NCBI GenBank assembly: GCA_002049455.2
Contig: KV918771.1
Span: 434,001 to 498,000, forward strand
DNA from: Porphyra umbilicalis
Taxonomy: Eukaryota > Rhodophyta > Bangiophyceae > Bangiales > Bangiaceae
DNA length: 64,000 nucleotides
Direction of reading: 5' to 3'
The translations under genes were made by a program, and so were the position numbers. Positions 24,407 through 35,557 of the stretch are shown here, piece after piece; the stretch's first letter is position 1; each line of letters starts with the position of its first letter. The notes beneath the pieces are model-generated. The model did not search any database and was not told the DNA's origin. It worked only from the letters and a program-made list of their open reading frames with translations.

Positions 24407-24785
24407 ACTTTGTGAAATGAGTTAGGAGGTGTAGTCTAAGAGGGAGGGGCAACCCGACCGTGAAATACCTCTACTCTTAATCTTGTTTTACTTACTCGGC
24501 CGAGCAGGAGAGGGCCATCATACCCTCTTTCTGGTATTAACACTGAGGCAACTCGGTAGACCTGCGCGGAGGACATTGTCAGGTGGGGAGTTTGGCTGGG
24601 GCGGCACATCTGTTAAAGATAACGCAGGTGTCCTAAGATGAGCTCAATGAGAACAGAAATCTCATGTAGAATAAAAGGGTAAGAGCTCATTTGATTTTGA
24701 TTTTCAGTACGAATACAAACTGTGAAAGCATGGCCTATCGATCCTTTTGAAATTCAAAGTTTGAAGCAAGAGGTATCAGAAAAGT
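24276..24785 (+). rRNA. 28S rRNA exon segment (domains IV-V)
   Basis: Universally conserved LSU text is present: GCGCATGAATGGATTAACGA at the start, ACCCTGTTGAGCTTGACTCT in the middle, then GACATTGTCAGGTGGGGAGT and GATTTTGATTTTCAGTACGA. The segment ends at GTATCAGAAAAGT (24785), where the next group I intron begins. Everything 5' of this (18S, ITS, 5.8S and most of 28S) is missing from the window. Confidence 0.93.
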
Positions 24786-25236
24786 CGCTCCGTTGTGGTA
24801 GCTTTTAAGAGTAGACTAAAAGTGGTCTGCTAGTCGCCCTCCACCCGCCACTTACAAAGGGTGTTGTCGGCGGCGACATTGTCAAATTGCGGGAACACCC
24901 TAAAGCTGTGCTACACCAAACCGTGCGTCGAAAGACAGCCGGCGGCCGGGGCAATGACCTAGGGTATGGTAAAAGCGAGCACAGATGTATTAACAATGGG
25001 CAATCCGCAGCCAACTCCTGAGGCTTCTCGTTTCACCATGATGAGAGCTAAGGACGCAGTTCAACGACTAAATGGCAATGGGCTGAGGAGCGCAGAAGCG
25101 CCCCCTTGGCTTAAGATATAGTCTGGCCCACGTGAAAGCGTGCCCGTAGATGAAGGCCTTGATGTAGGGCAGGAGCTACGGGATCCTTCAGAGCATGGCG
25201 GCTGCAGTCGCCGGGCCTGCAGGAGGGACCAATCCG
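24786..25236 (+). ncRNA. Group I intron at LSU position about 2437 (451 nt)
   Basis: The 5' exon ends in U (24785) and the intron ends in G (25236), as group I splicing requires. The guide GCTTTT at 24801-24806 pairs with exon AAAAGT to form P1 with the required U-G wobble. GTGGTA at 24795-24800 pairs with the 3' exon TACCAC (25237-25242) to form P10. The P7 strands are visible: CAGTTCAACGACTAAATGG (from 25057) and CTTAAGATATAGTCTGG (from 25110). AATCCGCAGCCAA near 25003 is the conserved P-element region. The intron has no ORF. By structure it could self-splice, since no core element is obviously lost. Confidence 0.88.
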
Positions 25237-25248
25237 TACCACAGGGAT
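25237..25248 (+). rRNA. 12-nt 28S micro-exon between two group I introns
   Basis: TACCACAGGGAT is the universally conserved peptidyl-transferase-centre text (E. coli 2438-2449). It is separated from upstream 28S by the 451-nt intron and from the downstream AACTGGC by the next intron. The insertion sites correspond to L2437 and L2449, both known group I sites. Confidence 0.9.
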
Positions 25249-26252
25249 GATTCTCAGGTTTCCATCCGAACAAGACCAACCACACACACGCGACAAGAAT
25301 CAAGACGTCTACCCCCGCACGCAAACGCTCTACTACCTAACCGGGGACGCAGTGATTCCGCACAAGGCTGCCAAGGCGGAGCGGCGCGTCCTCAAGAAAG
25401 CCCTGAAGAAGGCACAAAAAAAGCTTCGCAAGTCGGAAAGAAGGGCGCGACGCCGGGAGACAGCTATTCGAGCAGAGTTTGCACGCGAACGTGTGCTTTA
25501 CGATGCGATGCTCTCCACAGTACAGGTTGCTCAGACAGACGCTGTGAACCGCGCGCGATGTGTTTTGCGCGCGGCTAAATCTAAAGTGGCAGCTATTGCG
25601 GCTGCAGAGGCGTGGCGGGCTGCAAAGCCCCATTCGAGGCACGTGAAAACTGCTCGCGGATATGTGCTCGGCGCCATTCGAGCGGCAGCTCGCGAGGAGC
25701 TTCCCGGTGTCAGTTGCGCTATTGCAGATGTGGATCGACGACCGGTGCGCCGTGTCGTCCACTACACAGAAGCAACAGCCAAGCGTATTTTGGGAGCGGA
25801 GCAACCCCACATTCAGGTCCAAGGCTGGTGTCGCCTGCTTAAACGCAAGCGTTCGAACAAGCCAAACGACCAGGGCTATGTGCCGCTTAACGTTCGGAAT
25901 ACGTCAGGAGGCAGAACTCACACGCTACTTCACCATGTCGTGCAAGTAGCTGGAGGAGCTTCCCATTTTGGTGGCGAACGCCTCTCTCGATACCTCCCAC
26001 CTTTGCGAGAACCGACGCTGTACTGTCTTCGAGCACCTGCACTCTGAGAGCCCGGTTGCAAATAGCCGGCGGAAAAACTGTGCGGCCTGGGTCGATTGCC
26101 CGACTTGTCCCGTGCCGCTCGTGGTATGCCGTCACGACCCCGTTTGTATCCGATATCACGAGCGATACGCCAATATGGAGGCGCTCATCGAGGCGTCGGA
26201 TGCGGCGCCGGGTCACCGGGCTAGCCGCGAGCAAATCAAGACGGACCGCTAG
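25247..26252 (+). pseudogene. His-Cys box homing endonuclease, frameshifted
   Basis: The first frame (25247-26047) starts with an ATG made of exon AT plus the intron's first G. It has a Lys/Arg/Ala-rich helical stretch near residues 40-80 and ends with a fold-like GYVPLNVRNTSGGRTHTLLH segment. The protein continues in another frame from about 25968 with TSHLCENRRCTVFEHLHSES, then NSRRKNC, a CxxC pair and CRHDPVC. This is the full His-Cys box signature of nuclear group I intron endonucleases: zinc-binding Cys/His plus the catalytic His and Asn. These enzymes cut intron-less rDNA to spread the intron. A one- or two-base shift near 25960-25990 separates the halves, so it is probably inactive, unless the shift is a sequencing error. 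Confidence 0.85.
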
Positions 26253-29193
26253 CTCGAGGTACAGTCGTTCCACAAAAAACCTAGCACTCCGGCGGGATCG
26301 ATAGTGCCCTTGACATCTCACATGTGCGTCTTTTGCGATGCAACGCTCTCGATTTTGGACAGGTGCTCTCGAAAATTCCTTAAACGTGACCAATTCAGTA
26401 TTCCAGGAGACGCCCAGCGGTCCCGGGGGACCCTCTCGTGAGGGACTTGAGATTTCTGAAACAAACTTTCTGGGACAGCCGACGCCGCGCCCGACTGCGG
26501 CGTTCGTGGCAGGTCCATTGCAAACATGGCTCCAGAATGTCGCCCGCGTTCCCACGTGGTGGGCACTATCGCGCAGGCCGGCAAATTGTTGCGTCAATTG
26601 TTCCCACGGCTCTGCGCCCTCATTGGCGCTAGGGTTGAGGAGGCACTGCCCACTTTGTCAGTGATCTGGTGGACCAATGAGAAAGCGCCAGAGCGTCCCT
26701 ATTGAGAAAGGGCCCTTCAATAGATACCTCACTTGTCACCGGCTCCCGGACTGTTTGGAGGCAGGTCACGACTGAGCGGGTACGTGCCGTCGGAATCCTT
26801 CACCTCTTTCGGGAATGGCTTCATCAGACGCGGGCTGGTCTGACACACGCGGCAGCACATGACAGCAATGAGCCCTCCATCGCGCTTTCTGGCCCCCCAC
26901 ATCGTGGAGCCGGGCCCATCCGCCAATCTGGCTGGTTTGCCACTGGCGGGCGTACCAGGGGTCACACGTCCCGTTTGAGCGTTCAGAGCGCGGAGGCCGG
27001 CCCGTCAGCCAATTTAGCTGACGACCCAGTACGAGGTGGACAGAGACCAGAAGATCTCCTATTGAGCGCTATTTTGGAACGATGACAAGTCCATTGCGAA
27101 ATCATCGGAAATCGCAGCTTATATTGATCCGGGTCTGATCCCTGAACAATGGCCCGACGGTCGAGATCATGGGCCCATTCTGGGTCGCTCAAAATTGCAT
27201 TCGGTAACTTGTGACGAGCCGGGCGCAAATGTCCACCGGACGACGGCGTCGCCGATCCGGTCGACGTCGCCACCGCGATCCGTTACGCCCCCCCCCCCCC
27301 CCCGCTCCCCCCCCCCCCCGCACCGCCGCCACCACGATCCGCGCCCCCCCCCCCCCCTCCCGCCACCCCCCCCCCCCCACCGCCGCCATCGCGATGCGCG
27401 CCCCCCCCCCCACTGCCTCCGTCGAGGCCGGCGCCGGCGCCGCGGCTCCCCCATTCTTAATGCGCTTGTCACCGCTGCTGCTGCTCTTGTCTGACGTCCT
27501 CGCTCCTTTGCGTGTTTATTTTTGTCCACTGGCTGGTTCACGTGGCTGTTCCTATATCGCCTGAAGACGTAAACTACTTTCGCTGTTGTTTCTTTCTTTG
27601 CCATCTCGTCTTGGAGCTTTTGCTATGGCACTCAAGGCGGAGTCCTCGCAACTGAGTGCATCGCATCTATGTCGAAAACGTTCCTCATGGCCGTTCCAAA
27701 ATGCACATGACATACTCGCTGAGATCGAGAGGGGGATGCGCCCTCGGACCAGTACGGAGAGGCCACAAACAAAAACGCGAGCCCATTTAATCCTCAGAAA
27801 ACAACACAGCAAACGAAAGACAAAGGAAAACACCGACAAGGCAGCCACAGCGGTGATCGGCACCAACGGGCGAGGGCGGGGAAGCGATGCGGGCTGCGGA
27901 CTGGGCGACTGCGGCGTGGAGGGGGGGGGGGGCAGGGGGGGGGGGGGGGGGCGCGGATCGCTGTGGCGGTGGTGCGGGGGGGGGGGGGGGGAGCGGGGGG
28001 GGGGGGGGGCGTAACGGATCGCGGTGACGACGTCGACCGGATCGGCGACGCCGTCGTCCGGTGGACATATGCGCCCGGCTCGTCACAAGTTACCGAATGC
28101 AATTTTGAGCGACCCAGAATGGGCCCATGATCTCGACCGTCGGGCCATTGTTCGGGGATCAGACCAGGATCAATATATCCTGCGATTCCCGATGATTTCG
28201 CAATGGACTTGTCATCGTTCCAAAATAGCGCTCAATAGGAGATCTTCTGGTCTCTGTCCACCTCGCACTGGGCCGTCAGCTAAATTGGCTGGCGGGCCCG
28301 CCTCCGCGCTCTGAACGCTCAAACCGGACGAGTGACCCCTGGCACGCCCCCTTATGGGCGACCAGCCAGAATGGCCGAAGGGCCCGGCTCCACGATGTGG
28401 GGGGCCAGAAAGAGCGATGGAGGGCTCATTGCTGTTATGTGCTGCCTCGTGTGTCCGAGCACTCGAAGTCTTTGAGCAGAAAAGCGCCTTTGAGAATTGT
28501 TCGTTGACACCTCACTGATTCTCTGCCACGCTTACGCCAAACAAGTAACATAAGGGTGGTACTCATGATCTCGGCTGAGTGCTAGGTTTTTTGTGGAACG
28601 ACTGTAGATGCTTTCTTGATGCAAGATTGTGCTTTGATATAAAAACGTTTTTGCTTGTACAACCGTTGCTTCGTGTGTGGCTTTTCGTAAATATCTATTT
28701 GTTATTGTCCCAGGCGGGGAGCTCTTACCCTGTCTAGTCCGGCCTTTGTACGCAACAGACTATAGACATGCGTGGATGTACTCTGGCAAAGGAAGCGACG
28801 ACCGACCGCATTCGACGTGGACTTCTTGTAGGGCAACACGTCTGGATGCGGGGACCTCCTTTGGGCGCGGTACCAAGCGACTGGGGTAACACCCCTATCG
28901 TGATAGGCATAAAAGAGGTGCCGGGTAACAATCCGCCGTCAATATCGAAGCATGGGACAATCCGCAGCTGACTCGGCTAAAGACCACTTTTGGTGGGTAC
29001 AGCTGGGCGGTTCAACGCTCGCTAAGATGTGGGTTGTCAGGGCCCTTCGGGGCTCTGATGGCTTAAGGTACGGGCTACTCCCACTCGTAAGGGTGCCCCT
29101 GTCTACCGCGGATACACGCTCCGGGAGAAACAGCGAGGGTAAACGCTGCGAGTCTCAAAAAAAGCCCCGCAATCAGTCACCCCAGTATAAAGG
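25249..29193 (+). ncRNA. Large group I intron at LSU position about 2449 (3,945 nt)
   Basis: It begins after exon U (25248) and ends with G (29193) before exon AACTGGCTGGTGGCAG. The core is near the 3' end: GACAATCCGCAGCTGAC (28958 onward), R-like GGTTCAACGCTCGCTAAG (29009 onward) and S-like CTTAAGGTACGGGC (29062 onward), where GCTCG pairs with CGGGC in P7. A His-Cys box homing endonuclease ORF occupies the 5' end, with its ATG overlapping the exon-intron junction, and a long inverted-repeat structure (26255-28615) lies between ORF and core. The size is far above a normal group I intron and is due to these insertions. Confidence 0.82.
26255..28615. repeat. Long imperfect inverted repeat inside the group I intron
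   Basis: Two arm sets pair in inverted orientation. The outer arms are about 26260-26291 and 28583-28612 (sharing ACAGTCGTTCCACAAAAAAC). The long inner arms are about 26842-27290 and 28010-28460 and include identical text such as GCAATGAGCCCTCCATCG and GGACAGAGACCAGAAGATC in opposite orientation. The inner arms end in poly-C (27290-27410) and poly-G (27920-28010) tracts. The spacer (27420-27900) has no recognisable gene. It may be a foldback DNA transposon or an inverted duplication of intron sequence. The arms create matching 96-codon frames on both strands that I do not regard as genes. Confidence 0.8.
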
Positions 29194-29600
29194 AACTGGC
29201 TGGTGGCAGCCAAGCGTTCATAGTGACGTTGCTTTTTGATGCTTCGATGTCGGCTCTTCCTATCATTGCGAAGCAGAATTCGCCAAGTGTTGGATTGTTC
29301 ACCCACTAATAGGGAACGTTAGACCGTGGTGAGACAGGTTGGTTTTACCCTACTGATGAGACCGTTGCCGCAACAGTAATTCAACGCAGTACGAGAGGAA
29401 CTGTTGATTCACATAATTGGTCTTTGCGCCCGGTGGAACCGCCGTTGACGCGAAGCTACCATGTGCAGGATTATGGCTGAACGCCTCTAAGCCAGAATCC
29501 ATGCTGAAAAGCGGCGACCATCGCCTCCCCCACCCCAACATGCAATAGCATAGGCAGACCTTTTGGCTCGCCCTGAATCATATTACAAAAGTCAAACGCC
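29194..29600 (+). rRNA. 28S rRNA 3' exon, mutated
   Basis: It starts AACTGGCTGGTGGCAGCC and contains GATGTCGGCTCTTCCTATCA, CACCCACTAATAGGGAACGT, ACCCTACTGATGA, CAACGCAGTACGAGAGGAAC and GAACGCCTCTAAG. All are hallmarks of the 28S 3' end. Between AGGGAACGT and AGACCGT (about 29319) the usual conserved bases are missing (about 9-10 nt). Several otherwise invariant positions are changed, for example GATGCTTCGATG and CCGTGGTGAGAC. These changes in the sarcin/ricin-proximal region point to a non-functional copy. The 3' limit is approximate. Confidence 0.88.
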
Positions 29601-30132
29601 GTCGCGCGCAACAGCGCGTTCGGCAGACCTTCCCACCTAATTTTACTCGATGGGGGAGATGAATCCCTTGTAGACGACTCGCATATGGGACTGGGTGTTG
29701 TAAGCTTTTGAGTAGCCTCGTTGCTACGATTAGCTGAGACTAAGCCCGTGTTCTTTCGATTTTTTTTCATGAACGTGTAGTGCTTTGAGCTCGCGGTTGG
29801 CTTCGACATACGATTTTTTTCCCCACCACACTCATCCCACTTCGGCGCCAACTCCGGCCCCGCGCTCATGTCGACACTTCACACCCCCCGTCCCCGGTCC
29901 GGGCCTGAGCGTCGAGTATTCCATTTTCCAAACCCCAAAAAGGGGGGGGGTAAATGGGGTAGACGAAACAACCCACATCGGCGTTGTCGTGGCACCGTCA
30001 GAGGAGTGGCTGGTCGCCGCCATCACGGCGGCGTCAGACGCGGCGGGGAGGCGCTTCCGGCGTCTAATGAAGGTGGCGGTGGGGGCGGAGGTCAGAGAAT
30101 TGCTGATGCCAGACGGCGGCAATTGAGCCACT

Positions 30133-32417
30133 TCACTGTCGCCGACGGCCTGTGTGCGTGGTGGGGCGGCGTGGGAAGGGCGGGGCGGGCCGAGATGGGC
30201 CCGGGAGAAGCTTGACGAGACAATGAGAGTACGACAACATTGAGAAGAAGGCATTCTTTAGACGAGAGGAAGCTCCTTGTGGCACACGAAGCACAGGCAC
30301 TGTACCAGGACACGCTCCTTCTCGTCCTCCCCCCCAAAAAAGCGAGCACAAACGTCGATAGAGGCAGGTGCTCTCTGCAAAAATGTTGACGACGCTGGCC
30401 AACGCATGCGCAGCTTGCTGCTGTTTCCACGATGTCGGGGTCCACGCCAGCTCCACCTCCTCTATGGAAGGCACAGAATCACGCAGACTGGCCACAGGAA
30501 AAAGAGAGCCCCAACACTTGGAATTAAGAACAACATCACCCGCCTCGAGCTCTTCCAAAGCTCCCACCACATCCTTGGCAGCACCCAGGCCGTAGCGATA
30601 GAAGTGAGGCCGGCTCGCCAGGGCGGCCATCGAGACGGAAGCAAAAAAAGACCCCGACTCAGCGCATGCAGGAAACAAAGCAGTGCACAGAACACAAGCA
30701 GCATCTGCAGAGAGCGACGGGGGAGGGCAGCCCCACGCAGGCCCACGCAGCACGTTTTCGTGCTCGTGTGCCTTCGTACCCGCATCAATAAGAGACGCCA
30801 ACGCGAGCAATCCTAGCGCCGTCGGGATGCCAACTGCCGCCACGCCACGACCCACGAAAGCAGAAGCGGGCACGAACGCGCAGCAAGAGGTGCCGAGCGC
30901 CTTAACCACAACGCTCGATGCTTCGCAGGCGTGACGAAGAGAGACAGCAGCCCGTGCTGCGGCACGTCGAAGTGGCTCCGTACCTGCAGAATAGAAAAAC
31001 ATGAAGCACACGTCCATTTCTCCGTCTCGTCCACTCCTCCCAGCTTGTTGAGCATACATGTCCACCGAATCTGGGCCGGTCTATGGCCATACACCCGAAG
31101 AAAAGAAGCGACGGGGCGCGTCACAGCAATGCTCGTCGATGAGTATTGGAAAAACAAGCGGATTCATTCATAGAGAAGCGCGCCACACACGTCAGACAGA
31201 GAAGAAGTGATCTGGAGCCCAACAACATACCATGTGCACCACAAGGCGCACCGCGGGCGAATTGATGCCAAGCCCGAAGGCAATCGTGGAAACGACAATG
31301 ACCCGGCGCCTTGCTAGGAAAGCGGCCTCCACAGCGCTCCTGTCTTGCCGGCCAGCGTGATACGGCAAGAAGGTAGCTCCGGCCGCGGTCGCTGGCGTTG
31401 CGTCGTTCAGCTGCAGAAGGCCGACGACGAGGTCGTCTGCGTCCTTACGAAGGTGCACGTAGACGATGGCGTTGCCATTACGTCTGGCGGCAGCCGCGCA
31501 AAGCTCAAAGGTTCGTCGCAGACGGAAAGCGTGCTCGGCTGGCACAGGGCGCAGCAGGGAGCTTGGACCTGTCCAGGAGAAGAGGGGAGGGCGCTGCTCG
31601 ACGCGCAGAGCCAGGTTCGACCTGAAGAAGGGGTGTCGGAACACACGTGACCCCGGCATGGCCAACGCCTGCAGAAGTCTGGCTTCATCAACACTCTGCA
31701 GGGTGGCGGTGAGCGCGAGACGCGGAGTATTGGGGAAGAGTGAAGCAGCTTTGGTCATCAATGGTCGCCAGGCGGGCCAGGACAGCCAGGTGTGCGCCTC
31801 ATCAAACACCACCAAACCCACCCCGCACGCCTCCAACACTCGACACAGTTCCAGGTTCACGGCGACTTGCTCGGGGGACACGACCAATACCGCGAGCGCT
31901 CGTCGACTGACGCAGTCGAAAATCGCGTTTCGGACGTGTGGAGACGTCTCTGACGAAAGAGACGCCGCCGAGACGCCGCGATACTGGAGGTAGTTTACGT
32001 GCTGACGACCCAAAGCAGTCAGAGGGCACACAACGATCGTGACGCAGCCAAAGCGGCACCAAAGCAAAACGGCACACACGGCAAAGACCAGCGTCTGCTT
32101 GATCAGTGACAGATTTGATAGCAGAACAGCAATGTTGTCATTAGAAGGTCGTCGCCTACACCTCGTGTTGTAAACTCCTCATCCCTAGTGACACAGCCGA
32201 AATCGAACTCGTATATGTCACATACCATCCCCGAACCGGTCGCCATGATACACACTAAGCTGGCGGCGCGCCCAGACCATTGAACAACATGTTCAATGGC
32301 CTCCAGCTGGCCTGCTCGAAAGTTGTGCAGACCACATTTGACCCACAACACGTGCAGAGCCGCGCGGCTTGTGGTTCGGAAAGCTGCCATGCTTTCCATG
32401 CCCGCCCCAGAAGACAT
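30133..32417 (-). CDS. RecQ-like DNA helicase, three exons
   Basis: Exons on the minus strand are 32417-32226, 32094-31231 and 31080-30133. Both introns (131 and 150 nt) start GTATGT and end AG in phase 0. The protein is about 667 residues. Motifs in order: FRAGQLEAIEHV (motif 0) and MATGSGM (Walker A) in exon 1; then VVCPLTAL, VVFDEAHTWLSW (motif II, DEAH), LALTAT (III), AIVYVHLRKDADDL (IV), FLPYHAGRQ and VIVVSTIAFGLGINSPAVR (V); then QQAGRSGRDG (VI) in exon 3. This is the RecQ order for 3'-5' DNA unwinding. No RQC or HRDC domain is evident in the Ala/Leu-rich tail. The invariant Walker A lysine is Met, next to the splice site, so ATP hydrolysis is probably lost. The start is the first ATG of the open frame. 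Confidence 0.85.
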
Positions 32418-32429
32418 GCGTGCTGCTTC

Positions 32430-33500
32430 AAAGCAGCATCAGTGTGGAGCAGACGGACACCAACATGGGACGCCACGTCGCCGGGGCAGGGAAGTCACGA
32501 GCGACTTTCTGGAAACGAGCTTATCACATTGTATATAAGTACCTGTTTTGGCCACATTCTGTGGGAGTCTACTTTTACCAGAAGAGTGCAGCCAAAATTA
32601 GCTCCAGGCTACGGAGAGCCACTGAAAGCAGGAACCTGCTGCAAGCCTCGCTCTATGGACATCTGGCACGCCAACAGTCCTCCGAAGAATGCTCGTCTGG
32701 GCTGGCACACGCACCCGCCAGCGTAGGCCACCGCACGACGTGCGGTGGCACGCGGCCAGGTGCAGAAACCTGTGGGCAGACACTTGGAACAGCTCTGTGG
32801 AAGGCTTCAGGGAGATCACCACACGCTTGACTGGTGCCTGCCGTGCACTGAGGAGAGAATGGGCACTTCAGGCGGGCAGGCAGGTCAATGTACGGCCCTT
32901 GCAGGGAATGAGACCACAGACGGTCGCTTGTTTGCGCTTGATGGAACTGCAGCAGATCTCTTGTGCAGCGCTGTCGCTCGAAGCAAACCATGCGAGTTTT
33001 GCGGCTGGGCACGGCCGCTATTGCAGGGTCGGCGATGCGAATGCTGCTGTGCAGGTTGTTTCGCATCTCGAGTGTGAAGCACGCTCTGAATGAGAGTCAG
33101 AACCACAGTATTTGTGCCTCCCCGTCCGATGCCCAGGTCACGGGTGTCAACCTCGCCGAGCCGCAGCCCATGGAAATGACCGGCTGAGACCACACTCCTC
33201 TCTGTAAATAGACTGTGCCCGAGGTCCATCCTGAAGCAAGCACAAAGCAAGCGGGCCTGACATAGTGTCCCTATCATCGGCTGCGTCCAGAACAGAGCTG
33301 AGGCTGCCCTCATGGCAGCGGGCTCAGCTGCGGCCTGCGCTCACACCCTTGCTACTGCCAAAGGTTCTTGAGCATCTCATCCACTCTGCCTACGCAATCA
33401 TTTCGATTTTTTATCCGTTTGATTCATTATTCCCTCTACGTCCTATTTCCCTTTCTGTTTCATCCCCACTGCCGTGCCGGCCGCCTCCCCGTGTCCCTCC
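32430..33500. other. Intergenic region upstream of the helicase
   Basis: On the minus strand, a TATA-like TTATATAC lies at about 32527-32535, roughly 115 bp before the helicase ATG; it could be its core promoter. Plus-strand frames at 32689-33093 have Cys-rich text (CEFCGWARP) but no known domain. 33390-33509 is pyrimidine-rich and ends CTATTGCAG, which looks like the end of an intron feeding the next gene. Confidence 0.35.
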
Positions 33501-33510
33501 CTATTGCAGG

Positions 33511-34683
33511 ATGGACAGCCTCTCTCTCCCTCCGCAGCAGATGTGGGACGCCGCCGGGTCTCCCGATGAGGATGGCCTGGCAGGCAGTGGGAATCCCGTC
33601 GCGAGCTCAGCTTCGCGGGAGCCCATCCTCGACAACGGCTCGTCCCTAGTGGTGAACGAGGCGGCAAGCACGGGGGGGAGCGGCGTGTACGCCCGTCCAA
33701 TGCAGGGCTTAGACCAAGAGGTCACCAGCGACCTGTGGGCGACGTTGAATGCGATGTATTTGTCCCGCAAGCTCCACGTTGAGGAAGCCGGGTTCAACTC
33801 TGTCGCAGGTCGGCGGACTGCGGCAATCATGAAGGACAACCCCGCGACCGTAGCATCACGGAGCGTTGCCGTCTTGAAGCGCCTCTGTGATGGAGTGTCG
33901 GCGGACGCCGCGTTCCAGCGTGTGCGGCTCCGACGCTTGAACGGAGTCCCCGGGGCGGCGAGCGCCGCACCAGACAGGGTCGGGGTCCTTGCCATCCCAT
34001 GCCCTCTTCCACTCTCTACGGAGCAGATGTCCGTGATGCCTGCGCTGCAGACGGCGGGCACTCCCTCACGGACGCCTCCATTCGCACACTTGAACGCCGC
34101 CTCCAATCCACCAAGTCGGGCTCCAGTTCTTGGTCCTGAGACCCTCTTGGCGCAGACCATTGCTTAGCGATCCAGGTACGAACCTCCTGCTCATGCACCA
34201 CCGCAGGCCGGCGTGCTCCCCCAGACGCAGCCTCTTCCTCTGCCGGCGGTTGCCGGCTGCGCGGGCGGGTTGTGCCCCCCTTTTGCTAGCAATCCGAGCG
34301 GCAGTTCCATCCCCAATGTGTCGGCCGCAGCTGGTAGCGGCGAATTGGAGTCTGCCGCGACGCTGCCGACTTTGCGGTCGTGCCGGGTGATGTACGAGAT
34401 GTGGGTCGATGGGAATCGTGACAGCACTGGCGTGATTGAGTACCATCCGCCGTCTCTTTTGTGTGACAGGGCGGAGCTCCAAAAGCTGTTTCCTGGCGCG
34501 CGTCTTCGGGCCGATGCCGTGCGAGCCACGCGGTACAAGAGAGTGGCGCAAGAGATAGCAGATGTTGGGGGGATTGAAGAGTTTGAGAAGAAGTGGGGTG
34601 AGCGCATAGTTAGCAATGTGTACAAGAGCCTGACGACCGGCTCGTCGAAGGGGCGGGGTGGAAAGAAGATGAGGGCAGTGTGA
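33511..34683 (+). pseudogene. Putative DNA-binding protein with in-frame TAG
   Basis: The frame opens with ATG at 33511, just after a pyrimidine tract ending TTGCAG, so the true first exon may lie upstream. It runs to TAG at 34165-34167 and then stays open in the same frame to 34683 (about 390 codons in total). The C-terminal 85 residues contain RVMYEMWVDGN, then RATRYKRVAQEIAD and EFEKKWGERI, ending in a basic tail SSKGRGGKKMR. This pattern resembles the GCR1-type DNA-binding domain of fungi and Crypton-like elements, but that is a loose resemblance. The TAG could lie in a short unspliced intron (for example between 34130 and 34207, ending CCGCAG), be a nonsense mutation, or mark two genes. 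Confidence 0.4.
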
Positions 34684-34689
34684 CGCTTG

Positions 34690-35090
34690 TAGCTCTTTGC
34701 GTACTTGCATTGGTTTCTGCTTCTTTCCTCGTCTGCATCGTGAGGCCATTATCTGTGGGACTAGGTAGCGTATACAATGTCATACGTTTAAAAAAAAAAA
34801 GCAGCGACACACAGTGCAACCGAGCAAGTGTGCCATGTCAGTCGACATGGGCACGTGTGGGGCAAGGGTGGCGGGCACAGGAGCACCACGCAATATGTGA
34901 CCTTTATGGCGTACGGTCGGGGGGCCTTCGGCAGCGGATGGCCCAGCCGCGCCCTCCATCTTGGTAAGAGGGTAGTGGGGATGGCTGTTTTGATGAACCG
35001 CCCCGGCGGGGGCGGTGGCAGTTGCGAGCAAGGGTGGTCGTTGTGGTAAAAACAAGAGAGTGCAGCATCAGGCTCGTCGGCTGCGGATGC
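34690..35090. other. Non-coding stretch
   Basis: It holds an A-run (34791-34800) and no recognised gene. Frames on both strands are short. Confidence 0.4.
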
Positions 35091-35094
35091 AAGA

Positions 35095-35525
35095 ATGCGT
35101 TGCCGTCTTCCATCTGCGAGACGGCACATCATGCGCCGGCCTGATGACAGCGTCGACAGCATGGATGGGGGAAAGTCAAAGGTGCTGACTGCGAGTAGCC
35201 AATTTGACAGAAGATGGTCCCGCTTTCTCGATTTGAAATCCGTGCTGCTCCCCCCCGGAAAGCGTCGGCACGGCGGCGGCCGCCACAGCGTCGGCGGCGG
35301 CGACACCTACGGGCCAGATGGGCGGCTGTGGCGGTTTCGGCGTGTCGCTGGCACTGGGCGCCGCTGCGCGCGTTACGGTGCTGAGTGGAGTCGTAAATGG
35401 CGGCCAAGTTGGCCTCGCGGGGCGACGCGGAAGGCACCACCTATCCAAGCTGCGGTATATCTGCTCATCGATTCTGTGCGGACGACGAGGCAGAAAGCGA
35501 GGCGGGCACGGTTCCTGGACGGGCC

Positions 35526-35557
<32 letters not shown>

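Noticed and set aside
27285-28015. Poly-C and poly-G tracts considered as telomere-like sequence
   Set aside because: They are irregular homopolymers at the inner ends of an inverted repeat and show no short telomeric unit.
26983-28314. Two near-identical 96-codon frames (minus 26983-27273 and plus 28024-28314)
   Set aside because: They lie in the two arms of one inverted repeat, so their similarity is explained by the DNA repeat and not by protein conservation.
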